DNA of 64,000 nucleotides from Chroicocephalus ridibundus (GCF_963924245.1 NC_086292.1:19903933-19967932); one strand, 5' to 3'. Shown: positions 24,674-38,345, counted from the first letter of the stretch. Program-made: numbers and translations. The notes: generated by a model not told the origin, from the sequence alone.

Positions 24674-24952
24674 TCATAGAATTGTTGACGTTGGAAGGGA
24701 CCTCCTGAGCTCAGCTACTCTAACCACCCTGCCCAAAGCAGGGTTAACTACAGCAGGCTGCCCAGGGCCTTGGTTCCGTCTCATTTTGGTTATCTGCAAG
24801 AATGCATATTTTACAGCCCGTCTGGGCAAATCTACTTGATGACCTTAACTGCAAAAAAGTTTTTTCTTATGTTTAACTTGGATTTCCTGTATCGCGATTT
24901 GTGCCCGTTACCTCTCATATCCTGTCACTGGGCACCACTGACATCTGGTTGT
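24674..24952 (-). mobile_element. Older CR1 LINE 3' end, minus strand
   Basis: Reading the plus strand gives the reverse complement of a CR1 3' region: 'catagaattgttgacgttgg', 'aagggacctcctgagctcag', 'ctgcccaaagcaggg', 'gcaggctgcccagggcc', and finally 'gtgcccgttacctctc' with 'cctgtcactgggcaccactga'. The last block is the conserved coding portion of the ORF2 C-terminus. The middle is shortened and diverged. This is the same general type of older subfamily as the copy at 19 kb, inserted in the opposite orientation. Confidence 0.9.
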
Positions 24953-27613
24953 AATTTTCAAACGGACTTAATTCTAATAATAGTCTATACAGGAAAAAAA
25001 CTGTAAATAAATTAAAAGAAAAAAAAAGGTTATTTGCAGTTCTAGGAAAATGCAAAAGGTGCCACTTAACCCAAAGTGTGTCTTCTCCACAACTGAATTC
25101 TTGGGTTTTGGTGAACACTGGACCCTTGGAATGTGATAAAGCACCTTTCAGTAATAAATTCATTACAGGACTTGGAAAACTAAAAGAAATAGCAGCTTAT
25201 TTGTAAATAATTTAATAGCATTTGCTTGATTCTAAATGAAAACGTGGCGTAATCCAAATTATTTTCTGGCCTAATAACACTGAGATCAGCAAATTTCTGT
25301 TACAGGAGTACACACTTAGTCATTAAAATCTAGATTATGGGTATCACTACCTGTATATACTTTTACTTTGCCTATGTATACTTACACTCACAAATTTATA
25401 TATCTACACATGTAGTATCATGTATTCAGTTGGGCAACATTTGCATTTACTGAGCTCTCCATTTTTAACAAGCCTGATACTAGGAATCTGGTAAATGTCT
25501 TCAATATGTTCACCTTTCACAGTGCATAATAAAGTCAAACACACTCTTACGGCTGCTTCACTGCAAACATACTGGCAAAGAAATGAAATCTTTAAGGGAG
25601 TGAACTCATCTGCAGGTGGTGATTGAAAGCATTTTCACATCTCAGGAAAGGAGCATTTTAACATTGCTTGTCACACACATCCTGTCAGGCCTTCATGTGT
25701 TCCAGATAACACCTTTGGTACAGTGTCTTCAAGCATCAGAGTGAACTTTTGCCATTGATTCTACTGTAAAATTAGATTAATTCATTGTACTCATGGGTTG
25801 TTGTATTCAAATGATAATTTTTGCTTGCTTCTTGCTATTCACTAGGAAATAACCAGCTCCATATGACTCATCATGTTGTGGGAGTTCAATGCCAAGCCTG
25901 CTTGCACACAAAAGAAAATTACATAATTACACTAAATTTTGCAAATCAAAAACTTCTTTGTAATTGCCTTAAGATTATTTTATATTCCATTTTCAGAAGA
26001 TGCTTCCCTGTGTAGCTATTTAGCAGGAACATTTTTTATAAAAGTTAATTATAGTTTCTTAAAGAATTAAACAGGGGGTTTTGGTTCTCTGGTTGTTGCT
26101 TTTTTAAGCAAAGAATCTCTCTGTTATACACATTTCTGAATTCTGGGGTTATGTTTTGGTTTTGCCCGCATTCTTGATAATCTGATTAAGGAAATGTCAT
26201 TTATTTTTACGGTACATGTATCTGATCCGTACTTTGTATTTTATTGAAAGAAATACTATTGGGCAAAAAAAATCCAAACAAATGAGCACTGCTGTTCTTA
26301 ACAGTCTCTGAACTAATTTTAACTTAAGGAAAATCTTTTAAAATTAATAAGGAATGGAAAAAGTACTGAAACATTTCAAATAACACGTTATTTCAACATA
26401 CAGATGAAAACAGACAGGACTTTCAAAACACCGCTTCATTGGAGGAAAGAAGGGCTAGAGAGAAAATTGGTTAAAAAATAAAGTTTTTCCACTTTTTGAC
26501 ATTTATTTTTGGGGTCTTCTTTGAGTCCAACACTACCAATCCGGCAATCAGCAGCTATTTCTGATGTGTTGCTTCCCAATTTAACTACAGACTGTCACTT
26601 TAATCTCAAGAGAACGTTACTGCCTAGGAAGACTGAACTGGTAAGAGGGAGAAAGAAACCAAGAAAATCACTTCTAATTACTGTTATGTCAATTTGGAGA
26701 CTGACTGAAAGCATCAAAAATCTATCCTTGTTTCTTACAATAGAGTAGAACCAAAAAAAGTCTCAACTTCTTGATCCACGGCTCGCTCTGCTTCCTGAAA
26801 ATGCCGGTTTCACTAAAGAGGATTTCTGGACTGCATGCAAGTGCACAGAGGTAATAAAAGACTTCTCATAATTTAATGATAACCGGTCACAGAGTTCTGT
26901 TTAGCCAATTCTAATGCTTCAGAAAATTGGATTTCGATGAGGTTTCTGCACCTTAATTTCCTCTCCCTGCGCATTTCCCACAAAGGACTATTACATACAA
27001 TACTGACTGAAAGCTAGCCCACACTGCGTACTTCAAGATGTTTTATTGCCTTTGTGAACATTAAACACCCTGCTTTTATTTACCACGTACTAACAGGATG
27101 GGACAGAAAATAAACTACATGCTGTGAAACTCACTGATATTTTCTCCCATCTTTGGCACCTTCCTCTGCCTTTCTTTGAATGTTCTGGAAAGCAGCTCTC
27201 TCTGTTTCTCACTTTTCCCCTTTACCTCCATACCTTGGAAGCAGCAAAAGAGAACAGAATTCGTAGCCTAATACTGTGTAGGTGACAAAACATTTCTTTT
27301 CCCTCCACCTTGGGGACAACTTTGAGACATGTTTCATAGCTGCTTGACGGATCCACAACTCTCCTGCCCAAATCCTGGCTGAATTCCAGCCTCATAATGA
27401 CATTCCACCTACCGAAAATTCTCCCTTTGGTTCAAGTGGGATAGTGTGCCATTTGCCGAGCTCTGTTACTTTGCTTATAAACTCCCACTGAAGCTAAAGA
27501 GAAAGGCAGGCAGGATTTGGTTCACTGGTCTAAAACCATTATATACAATGAACCAATTGTTCAGTAAAGCTAGTGAAACTATTTCCATAGACCTAGGCTG
27601 GAATACTGAATCA

Positions 27614-27658
27614 AAAGCTGTTGCTGACCAATTAACATACTGGTCTGTGACAGCATTT
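27614..27658 (+). repeat. Imperfect hairpin, ~17-bp arms
   Basis: AAAGCTGTTGCTGACCA (27614-27630) and the reverse complement of TGGTCTGTGACAGCATTT (27641-27658) pair with a few mismatches around a 10-nt loop. It is too short for a typical pre-miRNA and lies where both strands happen to have open frames. Confidence 0.6.
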
Positions 27659-29009
27659 AAGCTCCTGTTCTGCTTGATGCGAAGTGGTGCAGAATGCAAA
27701 GCTTCTGATATGGAATCTGGAACTCAGAGGCCAATGCCCAATAGAAACCATTCTTTTCCCCTCTCTGAAAACAATTAAATGGCTCCTTTTTTATTTCAGT
27801 GAGGAATTTAAAGTTTCCAAAACTTTGTTTTCCAGGACAGAGAAATGTCAGTCACTAGTGGAATTTGCTTTTCAGGTCCTAATGTAAATCTCACTCTTGG
27901 ATTAGAGGAGTGACTTACATCTTCTAGAAGTTCTAGGCTTGCCTTTCGTTATTAACACCTTCCAGTCATCTGAATTTTCATTTGCACTTGAAAAATATTA
28001 CTAAACATTTGCAATGCTCTAACTCCTGATCACTAAATACTCATGAAACCTAAAGGAAGATCAACCAGTTTAGGCAGCAGGACTGACATTTGCAAGATAA
28101 AAGCAGTTTAATGTGAGTTAAATACGAACTATTAAGTAGTAAGATTTTCAAAACTTCCAAGATCTTTTGGTGTTTAAAAATTAAATCCAGAACAGAGAAG
28201 AACAATTAGAAGAGGATCATAAGAGGAATAAAGGTGGCATCTGCACATGAGAAGAGTGGCTATAACAATGGATACAAAAAACCGATCTTGGAGAAAGAAA
28301 AAAGCATCAGAACATTAATAAAATGAGAAAAAAATTGTGAGGTAGACTTAAGACAGACAGAAAAAAGAAAGTTAAAAATGAGGACAGTACAAGAGATGGT
28401 AAATTGACATAATTTCTTACTTAGGGTTTTAATTAATTCTTTTCCTTTAGTTTATGGCAGAATCATGTATTCAGCATTTTCTTTTCTCTATTATATTCAT
28501 CATAATAAAGTTTGTGGTGTTTAGATTTGCTACTAAGTTGACAGAGGGATTGTGTCAGTAATTTGCTTTGGTTGCTCAGTGATTGCCAGTCTGTTGTGAT
28601 AGATATTCACACAGAACATATTTGTTTGCCTACTGAGTAGGAGGAATGGAAAGAGGAGAAAAAAATCAGTGTGGACATGGTGACCTCCACTGTGAATTTT
28701 ACTAAGTGACTTAATGGTTGCTGTGAATTTGTGTGACTTTCATGCCCTTTTAGAAACAGCGCAATAGACCTGGTGGCTATAAACAGCACACACCCAAATG
28801 ACACATTTTCCCCTTTGCATCAGCGGTATCCTCCCAAGAAAGCACTTTGAAACACGCTCAGTGCTGAGCGTAGAGCCGGCTTGATCTGATGGCTAATAAC
28901 ATGAAATTGGGAGCCAGAAAAGCCTGTCTTAGTTCTTTTTTTCCTCCACCAACTCTTACGCCTTAGGGAAAGTCACTTAACTTCACTAAGTACCTCATGT
29001 ACCTCTAAG

Positions 29010-29037
29010 AAAAAAAAAAAGGAAAGAAAAAAAAAAG
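29010..29037 (+). repeat. A-rich low-complexity tract
   Basis: Two runs of 10-12 A separated by GGAAAG form a simple purine tract. Confidence 0.9.
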
Positions 29038-32000
29038 GCTTTCCAAAACAGATTCAGTTTCAGCAACTTTAAAAGTTGAAGAAAAGATTTTGTCTACTAC
29101 TCTGGAACTGTAAAAGCTAACAAAAGCTGGATATCTGAGGGTTTATGTACTTTAACAAATGAACGAAATGCATATTACAGCCATTTATTTGTGTGTGGAA
29201 ATAGTTATCTTTCTACTGCAAAAGCAGAGAGTGCCAAATTCTGATCTTAGGGACATGTTATCAGCACAAGGCCAACGACACAAGGACAATGACAATATTT
29301 ATCAATGTTCACTAAGTGTATACCATACAAAAGTGCCTCTGCACTCAGTAGTTAGTAAATACTTTATATGAGAAGTTAGAGAAACCAAACATCTTCTGAC
29401 GAGCTGGAATTGAGAACTGTCATTCGGCTTTCCCCTGTAGACTTTTTTTGCAGTGCCTCTAACTCTTGTGTGTGGCAGGACAGGCAACAACTCCTATTGT
29501 TCCTGGACACCACTGAACCCCCCAAAGCAGCCTAGCTCACTTGCTTTTCAGTTATTAATAACATTTGCATCTGCTGTACCTGACCTTCTCTGATCATTTT
29601 GTCAAGTACTAATGTTTTACCTTTTTCTTTTCAATTATTGCAGATGTTTGCCGAACATACACAAACTGCAGCTGCCTTTTAAACAAGCTACAAATGCACT
29701 GGACATCAGAAGAAAATTTCAATCGCAGCAGGTTTTCCAGATGATGAAGAGACAGAACACTAAGGAAACCTAATTTACTTTTTGTGTGAGGTAGAAGTGT
29801 TATATTCCTCTGGGCCTTTATTCCTGTGCATGCCATTTTGCAAATGAAACACACCACATGAGTACTGTATGAAGAAAAGCATCATGAATACTAAGTTAGT
29901 CTTGAGTTGCACGGGAATATAAAATGCATTGGTTCTAGTTAAAATCAATTTTGCCTTGGAAATAAGCATCGGATTCACTTTCTCTCTATCCCCAAAACAC
30001 TTAGACAGATGGAAAATACCACTGTAGCTGCTGTGTATTAAAGTGGTAAATACACTTACACAATCAAGCAATCCAGAAATCTCGTTGGTAGTTTCAGTAA
30101 ATCCCATTTTCATTGTTTCACTGCAAAGGGGTACAGCCCTAGAACGAATTCACAGAGCGAATTCAATAAATGAAGAATTCCTTTGCTTCCCCCCAAGTAC
30201 TAACAAGGTATACTTGGAGCACAGAAGTTTCCAGAAGTTCAGAGTCACTAGTTACCATGGAATTATCAAAATAAAGGAGGAGAAGAAACGGAACCAGAGC
30301 CACTGATGGAATCCACCCCATTTATGTTCTGAGCAGATATTTTTTACAAGTTTTTCATTTTTCCTTTTCAAAGAAAGTTCAGGAATGAAAGGGGCAACAT
30401 AAAATTATAGAAACAAAATTTTGCATACTGCTGTAATAAATATAGCAGCTGCTGGATTCTTCATGCATCCCTTTATATTAAGTTAAAATAAATTACTGAT
30501 CTAAAATTTTTTAGTAATTACTGACTTTAAGTAAAGATACTGACGAGTATTGATGACATTATGTACGGTAACAAAACTTAAATTTCACAGTCTTTTGAAG
30601 GCCCAAATGTCTTTGAATATCTTAACCCTGTAAAATTAATTCAAATATTTTTCACATATGAAAGTCAAGAAACTATAGTATTTGACAAAGCTTTTCAAGC
30701 TTTTCATATGGACTTCTTCACAGTCTGCACGTAACTGAAATGTACAACAGATTTCTGCTATATTGTAAAATAGTCAGTAGTATTTAAAGAAGGTGGTACT
30801 GATTCTTGTCACCTAAAAAGGGCAGTTAGTTGATCTGGGGCGATAAAACTGACTTTTACGTGCATTTCCTCAGTACTTGTTAGGCAGCATCAGTTGTACC
30901 CCTTATCAACCTCTTTTCACAAAATAAAAGTACAAGAGATATCATTAGATTGATGAAGATTGATATTATTGATCTACTATGATTTGATCACTTGAGAAGG
31001 ATAAGCAAATTATAACTTCCTTTGCTCCACTTTCATTATATTCTAATGACATACACATACCTAAGGTATAGATGGAAGATATTGCCTAGGCATTTTGCTT
31101 CAACATAAAGTAACTTTTCATCTGACTTGGCAATAAAGTTAATCTTTGCTTAACCTGGCTTTGCAAACCTGGCTTTTGCAGCTCCAGGTTACAGACCAAA
31201 AATCCTGTGGTAGATTGATACTCTCTCACTCAGTTAATTCAAAATTGCTCTAAACATTTGACTAATTCCTTTGGACTGGCAGTTGGGGTTTTTTTTTGTT
31301 GGTTTGCTTATGCCTGTAGAGGTTAGTCGGATGGATATACCAGCATATAAACTTGTACCGGTCAGTTTTGTACTTCTGCAGTAGTCCAGGTATTTTTGTA
31401 CTGCATCACACCTTATTAACTAATCAAACTGCAGCTAATAACTGTAACAAAACACTTATTCATTTCTCTATCCCTTTGGTGCACTTTTGATTCTTTATGT
31501 GAAATGCCACATTTTGCGTATCTGTATCAAACTCTCCCATAGTTGATTCCCGAGCTTCAGAGCTTTATACTGTATGAAATGTCATTCTTCAGGGTTGAAT
31601 ACATTCTGATAAAATACAGAGATTTCTTTTCCCTGCTCGCAAAATACATCCTTTTCCCTGAAAAATCTCCAAGCTTTCTGTGAATTATTCACTTTTTGAT
31701 TATACATACTCTTTCGACATACAGAAAAGCGCTTGTTTAAACTAAGAATTAGCTGCCTGTTATCATTCTTTTCTCTCCCTGGATCTCAGACATATGCACA
31801 CAGGCCCACACAGTCCTCTACACTTTTTAAAATGAAACCAATTTGTCTGCTATTTTGATGCAAGATATATCAGGAGAATAATGCTTCCAAGAAATCTGGG
31901 TGAAAATGCCTGAGAGATGTACAAGATCTGCTTGTTGAAGATTGGATTTTCTGTTTGGTAGATTTTGCCTAGTTGAGCATGGCGAATAGTCTCTCTTGGG

Positions 32001-32601
32001 TAATTCTCCTGGGGAAAGATACTGAGATAATGAGACATATTCATGTACATAAAGTACATCCACTTAATATGGATCCACAATTACAAGAAATTAAATTCTG
32101 AATGCTATACACATCTATGAACGCCTCACAAAGGGCAGAGAGAGACCTCATAAAGGATAAGACAGTGACGCTCATCTAATAATGGGAAGAAAGAAGAGGT
32201 ATTTTGGGGGGCAGGAACTGGGATGATCATAAACAAATAGCTGCAAGTTCTGCCTTAGTCCTTACATGCACCTAGCTTTTTGTGTCTATCATTACAGCAC
32301 CTGAGTGCCTTCAAACATCCTCGGGGACGTTTTTAGAACCTACTAAATTTCCATGTAAAATAAATGATTAAACTACAGTCGAGTTGAAAGGTTAAAGTAT
32401 AGTCTTTAAAGCAACTGAAAAATGATAAAAATTACTGCTGTTCAGTGCTTTCTCAGCCTAGGAATTTACTTAGTCACCAGTTATTCACTTATTTCTTATG
32501 TACAGTTGCAGATACTTTAAAAATATTCTCCCTTTGCAGAATAAAATCTAAAATCTGCCCTCCATAGTTCACTTTTGAGTTTAAGAATTCCTAAACCCAG
32601 G

Positions 32602-32706
32602 ACAACCAGCAGCTTCATCTAGTTGAAGATGCCCCTGCTCATGGCAGGAGGTGTGGACTAGATGGCCTTTAAAGGTCCCTTCCAACCCAAACTATTCTAT
32701 CATTCT
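32602..32706 (+). mobile_element. CR1 LINE 3' tail, plus strand
   Basis: The terminal 105 bp of a CR1 are present: 'catctagttgaagatg', 'cccctgctcatggcagg', 'ggactagatggcc', 'ttccaacccaaactattc' and 'tatcattcta'. It stops at the 3' terminus after decayed octamers. It is a severely 5'-truncated insertion with no coding content. Confidence 0.93.
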
Positions 32707-35114
32707 AGGTACTTTAAGATATTTTTTCAGATAGGTTTTAATAAAAGCCAAACAGTACAAATGTTCACTTAATCTAGCACATTTTTAAAAATATTTAGAG
32801 AACTTTTTAACTGAGGTTTCCAGTACTACCTTCTCCTGGCTGAGCTAAAAACCTAAAAGTGATTATCATAATCATAATGTGACACTTTTCCCCTTTATTA
32901 ATTATGAAAGAGTAATGGTGGAGAAAAAACCCCCACCCCTTTTTCATGTGTCCATTTGTGTTTATTTCTTAATATGTAATAACTAACTTCCTTGCAAGAT
33001 TGTGTATTGAGTCCATCTGTTTGAACTTGACTTCAGTCAAGCTATAACTGGGGCAAAACGTCCTTTTCAAAGTAATTTACTTTGTCCTAAAAGTGATAAA
33101 TTATAGAAGGATAGAAAAGCAGAACAAAGACAGGAAGTCTTCAGAAGAAATTGCCAGACACCAGTTCCTATACATTTACATAAGAGCACCTCATGTAGTA
33201 CTAATATGGAATTCATAGCTAAATCTCAAATTTAAAAGAGGTCACATACCACATGACAGATTTCTTGTAGAACAATCCTGATAATTTATTCATCAAGATG
33301 GTATCAGTTAGGATATGACAGTGGGGAAGGGAAGTAGAAACAGCAAGAGCAGGATGAGGAAAGATGTGGCAGAATTGAATTGTAATATACTGCACAATTT
33401 TTGGAACAGGAGGAGAACATTATAGTAGGAGCCAAAATTAAAAGTGAGAACTAAAAGCAGGTAAATAATATAATAAAGAAGACTCATAAGATAGCATCAC
33501 GTCTGTACAATGACTATAGCGACAAAAAGCAGGAGTGGAAGCAAAAAGCACTACAGTTGGAAAATACAATACAAAAGATAAGAATAAAGTGAACTATAAA
33601 ACTGTGATTGAAGGGTACACAGCAATAAGCACAAAAATGTGGAGAGAGAATAACATACATTTAGAAGAGAACATCAGCACAGAAGCACTTGAGGAAATCT
33701 TCAGTAGCTCAGATGCAGGAAAAGGAAAGATGTTGTATCACTGACATAAAGTTGTTGAATGAAATATAAAAGGAGAGGAATATGCAATAAAAAAATTAGA
33801 TATCTGCAGGAGTTGAGTTAAAGATGAAGAATGAAGGTGAACAATGTACTCCATTTAAACAAGTTATAAATTAATAGAGGGTTATATTACAAAACAGGAA
33901 ACTGAATAATGACTTGCAGAAATAAACAGAAATAAACTATAGTATATCGATAGCATGGACAAAAATTCTTAGGTTCACAAGCAATTAAGGAGTTACTAAA
34001 AATTAAATAAGGTAACATCATCTGTGGAAACAACAAATTAATTATTGACTGAGAAAAATGATGACATTGTAGTTTTGTTGTACTTCATCTCACCAATTAG
34101 TAAAATTATTATTTGCAATAGAAATTCTTAGGAATTCTAGTTCTGAGAAAGGCAACACAGAAGCATACAGAATTCATTGCCTAAATTGCTCAGAGGATTT
34201 CTCTAAAAGCCTTTAAAATGGGGAAAAAATGCATTGAAAATTTTACTTTAGTTCACTGAAGCTTACAGAAATATCTTCTGACTTCAGTAGAAAGCAGGTT
34301 AGATGATCGGTAGAGACTCACTGTTCCCCATGGGACTACTGGCTGAGAGATGGAACACAGCCATATTTTTCCCTCCTCAATAACCGAAGTCCAAGTCTAG
34401 TGGCTCTCAAGAAACAACGCCCTCACTTGCTTATGCTTCAGTTATTCATGACAGCAACTTCAGCCAGCAGTTAGCGTGCAAGGTATGGGGAGCCGGAATT
34501 ACACAGCTTAATTCCTAGAGAAATTGCAACAAATCTGTTGTTAAGCGTGACTACTGCATGCTCAAGTTCCAAATGAGATTTTTAAATACCAATTGAAAAC
34601 ACCTGAATGGTGTTTGCTTTTTGGATGAAATAATAATAAAGAAAAGACCTAAGTTTGAGAAAAATCCTGCAGGTTTTTCTCTCTTTTTCAGAAATGGGCC
34701 ACTTTCAACAAAGAACCAATCATTTCTACATCCCAGAACAAAAACTGATTCTGTTTCTGTCAAGGTAGATTTGAACAGCCATTGAGAGAAGATAGAAACT
34801 AATTCAGTACTAGCTCTCCATGCCTCAGTTATTGGTCTATTCTCTTTGTGCTATGGGTTGAGCACATAAGACAACTTGTCTGGATGGTCTGGAAAGCAAC
34901 AAATGAGGAATTTAAGTTCTGGCATAAACGTGTTGGAAGCAGTTGTTCTATTACATACCCACATCAAGCAATGCCAATCAATCACAATTCAGACACTGAA
35001 TCAAGGATACACTTTGGCACCAAAGGATTCTTGAAAACAGAAATATATTACCAGTTACTATCTTCGAACTAATCCCTTTTTTCCCCTCCATAACATGTTG
35101 TCAGGTTTTTCTAT
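32707..35114. other. Non-coding A-rich stretch
   Basis: The plus strand is purine-rich between about 33.1 and 34.0 kb. ORFs are 70-74 codons or shorter and unremarkable. No repeat family is recognised. Confidence 0.6.
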
Positions 35115-35254
35115 CACAGCCCAGAAAGCCTATCATACCCCGGGCTGCATCTCCAGCAGCATGGCCAGCAGGTCAAGGGAGGTGATTCTGGCCCTCTACT
35201 ACGCTCTGGTGAGACCCCACCTGGAGTACTGCCTCCAGCTCTGGGGCCCACAAC
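35115..35254 (+). mobile_element. CR1 LINE internal fragment, plus strand
   Basis: A 140-bp piece of the ORF2 C-terminal region: 'cacagcccagaaagcc', 'gggctgcatctccagcag', 'catggccagcaggtcaagg', 'gaggtgattctggcc', 'ctggtgagaccccacctgg' and 'agtactgcctccagctctgg'. It matches the young CR1 type well but ends at 'gggcccacaacgtaat', hundreds of bases before the element's 3' end. Loss of the 3' side is unusual for CR1 and implies a later deletion or replacement. The 146-codon plus-strand ORF starting at 35095 runs through this piece into unrelated sequence and is not a gene. Confidence 0.88.
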
Positions 35255-35828
35255 GTAATTTGGGGATCGTGACAGCCATGGCCAGTTCATTCTGCTGCCT
35301 GCTAAAGTGCAAACTGTTCCTGTGTGGCAGAGGCAGGGGGATCGGGAACAAACTTCAGGCAGCTGGTACCGAGCACTGTGTGGGCAGGCAAAAGAAGTGC
35401 TTCCCAGGAGAAATGTATGAGCTTGGACTACTATTAAAAGTTGCCAAACCATGTTCTACTTTTCATACTGAATCGAGGCCAACATTTATGCAAAAGCAAT
35501 CAGATGCAAAAGTGCTGGCCAAGCAGATACCATGAATATAAAGAAGGGACAGAGCAGGGCTGCTGGGTGGCTACATTTCCATTCAATTAAAACTTCTGGA
35601 TTGTTGTATTGGAATCTCTAGTGAAGTGGAATAATATATTTGCATTTGGTTGGTCAACTAACTGGACAATCCTCTAGTCCACCTGGCAGCTGACAAATAG
35701 CAAGCTAGCCAGCATCCTGCCTTCCCAACCCACCAGAGTTTTCTGTCTTGCTGGAAAGAAAATTAAAGCATTTCAGAGCAATCAACTACTTGATTTCTAC
35801 TGAAAATAACAAGAATCATGCATTCTCA

Positions 35829-35856
35829 ACAAACAAACAAACCAACCAAAAACCCC
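35829..35856 (+). repeat. Imperfect (AAAC)n microsatellite
   Basis: Three to four AAAC-like units are followed by AACC units and a C run. It directly precedes the first copy of the 69-bp duplication. Confidence 0.85.
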
Positions 35857-35863
35857 ACTGATT

Positions 35864-35976
35864 CTGCATTTTCAGTTAGGAAATTCCTTCCCTGGAAACA
35901 ACTCCAGAAACCCAAACCCGATTCTGTGAAATCTGCATTTTCTGTTAGAAAATTGCTTCCCTAGAAACAACTTCAG
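35864..35976 (+). repeat. Two-copy tandem duplication, 69-bp period
   Basis: The segment starting CTGCATTTTCAGTTAGG at 35864-35907 recurs at 35933-35976 (CTGCATTTTCTGTTAGA and onward), with about 39 of 44 bases identical. The divergence shows an old local duplication in non-coding DNA. Confidence 0.9.
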
Positions 35977-37022
35977 TATAAGCCTCTCTCCTATTCAAAT
36001 TCCATTTCACGTTGTGGCACAGTAGGAAGTTATGACTGAGGATCACTGCACACATGTATTAATCTAGATATTTTGTTCCCATACAGGAACTAAAATATAA
36101 CTCGATTGGTTTTTTTTCTGAAATTGAAAAATATTTCATTTGCACTGAAACCACCCATCCTAAATTAGCAGTGCAAAATAAGCTTATTTACTAAGATAGT
36201 TAGCAACAATTTTGCATCGTGGTGGGTAGGACTCCAGTATTAATTTCTCCTCTGACAAGTTGAAATTATTTTCTTGGTTGATAGACAAGAACTCACAAGA
36301 AGCCCTGTAATTTAATTAATGATTTTGGTTCTCCATTAAATATCCAAAAATAACGCTGCAATAACTCACAACAGGAGTAGTAGGTCTCCCATAGTCTCCA
36401 AAAATTATAATAAAGTCAAACCCCATAATCAGTAGGAAGCAAATAAGTTCACACCTTGGCTTCAAAATCCAAAAGGCTTTAAGATTCTTCAACAGACTCC
36501 AAGATTCTCCAGACTTCTCAGCATAAAGGCCACCTGAAATCTTTTCCTAGGTTTTCATAATAACCAAACTGTGCAAATAAAGATGCAGACTTTCTCTGTA
36601 CCTTTTAGCCATTTTCATCTATAGTTTTATAATACCTTTTGTGCTTTGTTGTAACTATTAATAGATCTGTGTAAAAGATCGCTTGTAGTTTGCTCATACA
36701 GAAAGACATCTTCTTAAATTAATGAGATTATGGTTCTTTGGTTTGGAATACTTGTAGTAATTAGACTTAATATATGAATCCTCACAGCTGATCAGAGGTG
36801 TGAAAGGCATCTTATAATTAAGACCTACATAACACCACATTGTCTGTACTCTTCAGCTGCTCACTTATAGATCAACAGATTATATAGGCTACTTAGCAGT
36901 TTGTGTTGTGAACTCCTTATTGCAAGAAAAAGCACAGAAATACCTTGCATTCCTTATCAAGAAAATTATATTTCCAAGTATTTTTTCTTAAGATGCTCTA
37001 TGGCCAAATTTAGCAAACAGGC

Positions 37023-37046
37023 TAAATAATAATAATAAATAAATAA
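37023..37046 (+). repeat. (AAT)n/(AAAT)n microsatellite
   Basis: A short run of four AAT units grades into AAAT units. Confidence 0.9.
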
Positions 37047-38057
37047 CAATACCTTTGCTGTTACCACCAAATAGAATCTTTATCTTTAAATCCGAAGGAC
37101 AGCTTGAAGGATTTTTCATCACTGAAAAATTCTTGCTGTTTTTTAACTGTAATCTGTATGAAGCTTTTAAAACTGTATGTATTGATAAGCTGATCTCTGA
37201 CTTCGCAACATGTCCAGCAGCTTTGTATTCTGAAGGATTCAAAATGCAGCGCCTCATGAAATGGGCAGCAATAACTCGTCATTTTGTAGTGATATCAATT
37301 GTCTAAAAAGCAGTGATTTATTGTAGCCATTTAACGTTTAGTCACTGTAGGAACTGCAGGACTAGTATCCCTCCCTTTATAGATTAATACTTTGGCTTTG
37401 GGAAGAAACTTGGGGTGCATTCCATTGATGTCCAATTATGTGAAAAGAGGTAGATATGATTATGGATGCCTAAAATGCATTGATTCATTTATGTGCCATC
37501 AGTCACTTCTACGCTGATTTCTGATACTGCATGGACTAGCTTGAGCAGTGTGAAACCAAATATTTAAGCTCTTCCACTAATATTTATAGACAAAAATGTC
37601 ATTTTTCATAAATATTGATTCAGTTTCACCTATTTTTATATGTAGCATAAGTACCCAAAATGCATAAAATTCCCAGAGCTATGTTCTACTGTGTCAGTAT
37701 CAAAATAGAAATGCTTTTCTTAGATCTTCAGTTGCTACTGACTGTGAATACTTTAAACTACAGGGAAGGATACAGACGTAAGTTCTAAAATAAGTTTTGA
37801 GTTTCTTCCTTCCAAAAATCTGTGACTTTTAAAACACAGGTGAGAGTTCTACTCCTCAGTAGATTCTGGCCTGCGGTATACAAAGATACAAGCTGCATTA
37901 TGAAGCATCTATTTAACAACAGTCACATCTCCAGATACTGTGAATTTCATAAAAGGCTACTCAGAGTTGGTAAATCACACTGATTTATGCTAGAATGGAT
38001 GGATAAAAATCCTCCAAATTTTCTATTTCTTTTAATAAAGAAACAAATATTTTGGAA

Positions 38058-38106
38058 CAAAAAAAAAAAACAAAAAAACACAAAACCAAAACCAAACCCC
38101 AATAAA
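38058..38106 (+). repeat. A-rich tract
   Basis: A run of 12 A is followed by AAAC- and AACC-rich simple sequence ending in CCCCAATAAA. No retroposed gene body is recognisable upstream. Confidence 0.9.
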
Positions 38107-38302
38107 ACTGTACCTTTGGTTTTCTTTAGAATGTAATAATAGCTATTTCTTCACAAAGGTATAGTGTTTACTAAGAAACCTGCTCCTAGGGTAAGCTATT
38201 ATTACTTCAGCGGTCTCCAGGCTCCAAAAAGAATGAAAATAGTTTCAAAAACACAGGATGTTCATGAAATGGAGAAATGGATGATGAATTTGTGCTACTT
38301 AC

Positions 38303-38345
38303 CGCACCTTGTCAATTGTTTGCTTTTCATCATAAAGTGAAAAGC
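38303..38345 (-). other. Candidate 43-nt exon, minus strand
   Basis: On the minus strand a moderately pyrimidine-rich region ends in GCTGTGCAG. It is followed by a 43-nt open segment and the donor gtaagt, preceded by GCG rather than the usual AG. In the only frame free of stops it reads Phe-Ser-Leu-Tyr-Asp-Glu-Lys-Gln-Thr-Ile-Asp-Lys-Val, a natural-looking peptide. It enters in phase 1 and leaves in phase 2, which would join in frame to the candidate at 9142. It does not join directly to the candidate at 60761, so an intervening exon would be required. The segment also forms an 8-bp hairpin. I do not recognise it. Confidence 0.18.

Larger units (their letters stand above)
24953..32601. other. 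Long non-coding AT-rich stretch
   Basis: I see no gene. ORFs of up to 112 codons occur on both strands, for example 27446-27778 plus and 29775-30113 minus. They overlap open frames on the opposite strand and have AT-rich third positions. The only local structures seen are an imperfect hairpin at 27614-27658 and an A-rich tract at 29010. Confidence 0.55.

Noticed and set aside
32830..32844. 15-nt minus-strand segment between ttttag and gtagta
   Set aside because: The donor is weak and the segment is short. It is expected by chance.
35095..35535. 146-codon plus-strand ORF
   Set aside because: Its first third is a CR1 fragment and the rest is unrelated sequence. The frame changes relative to the CR1 ORF2 frame.
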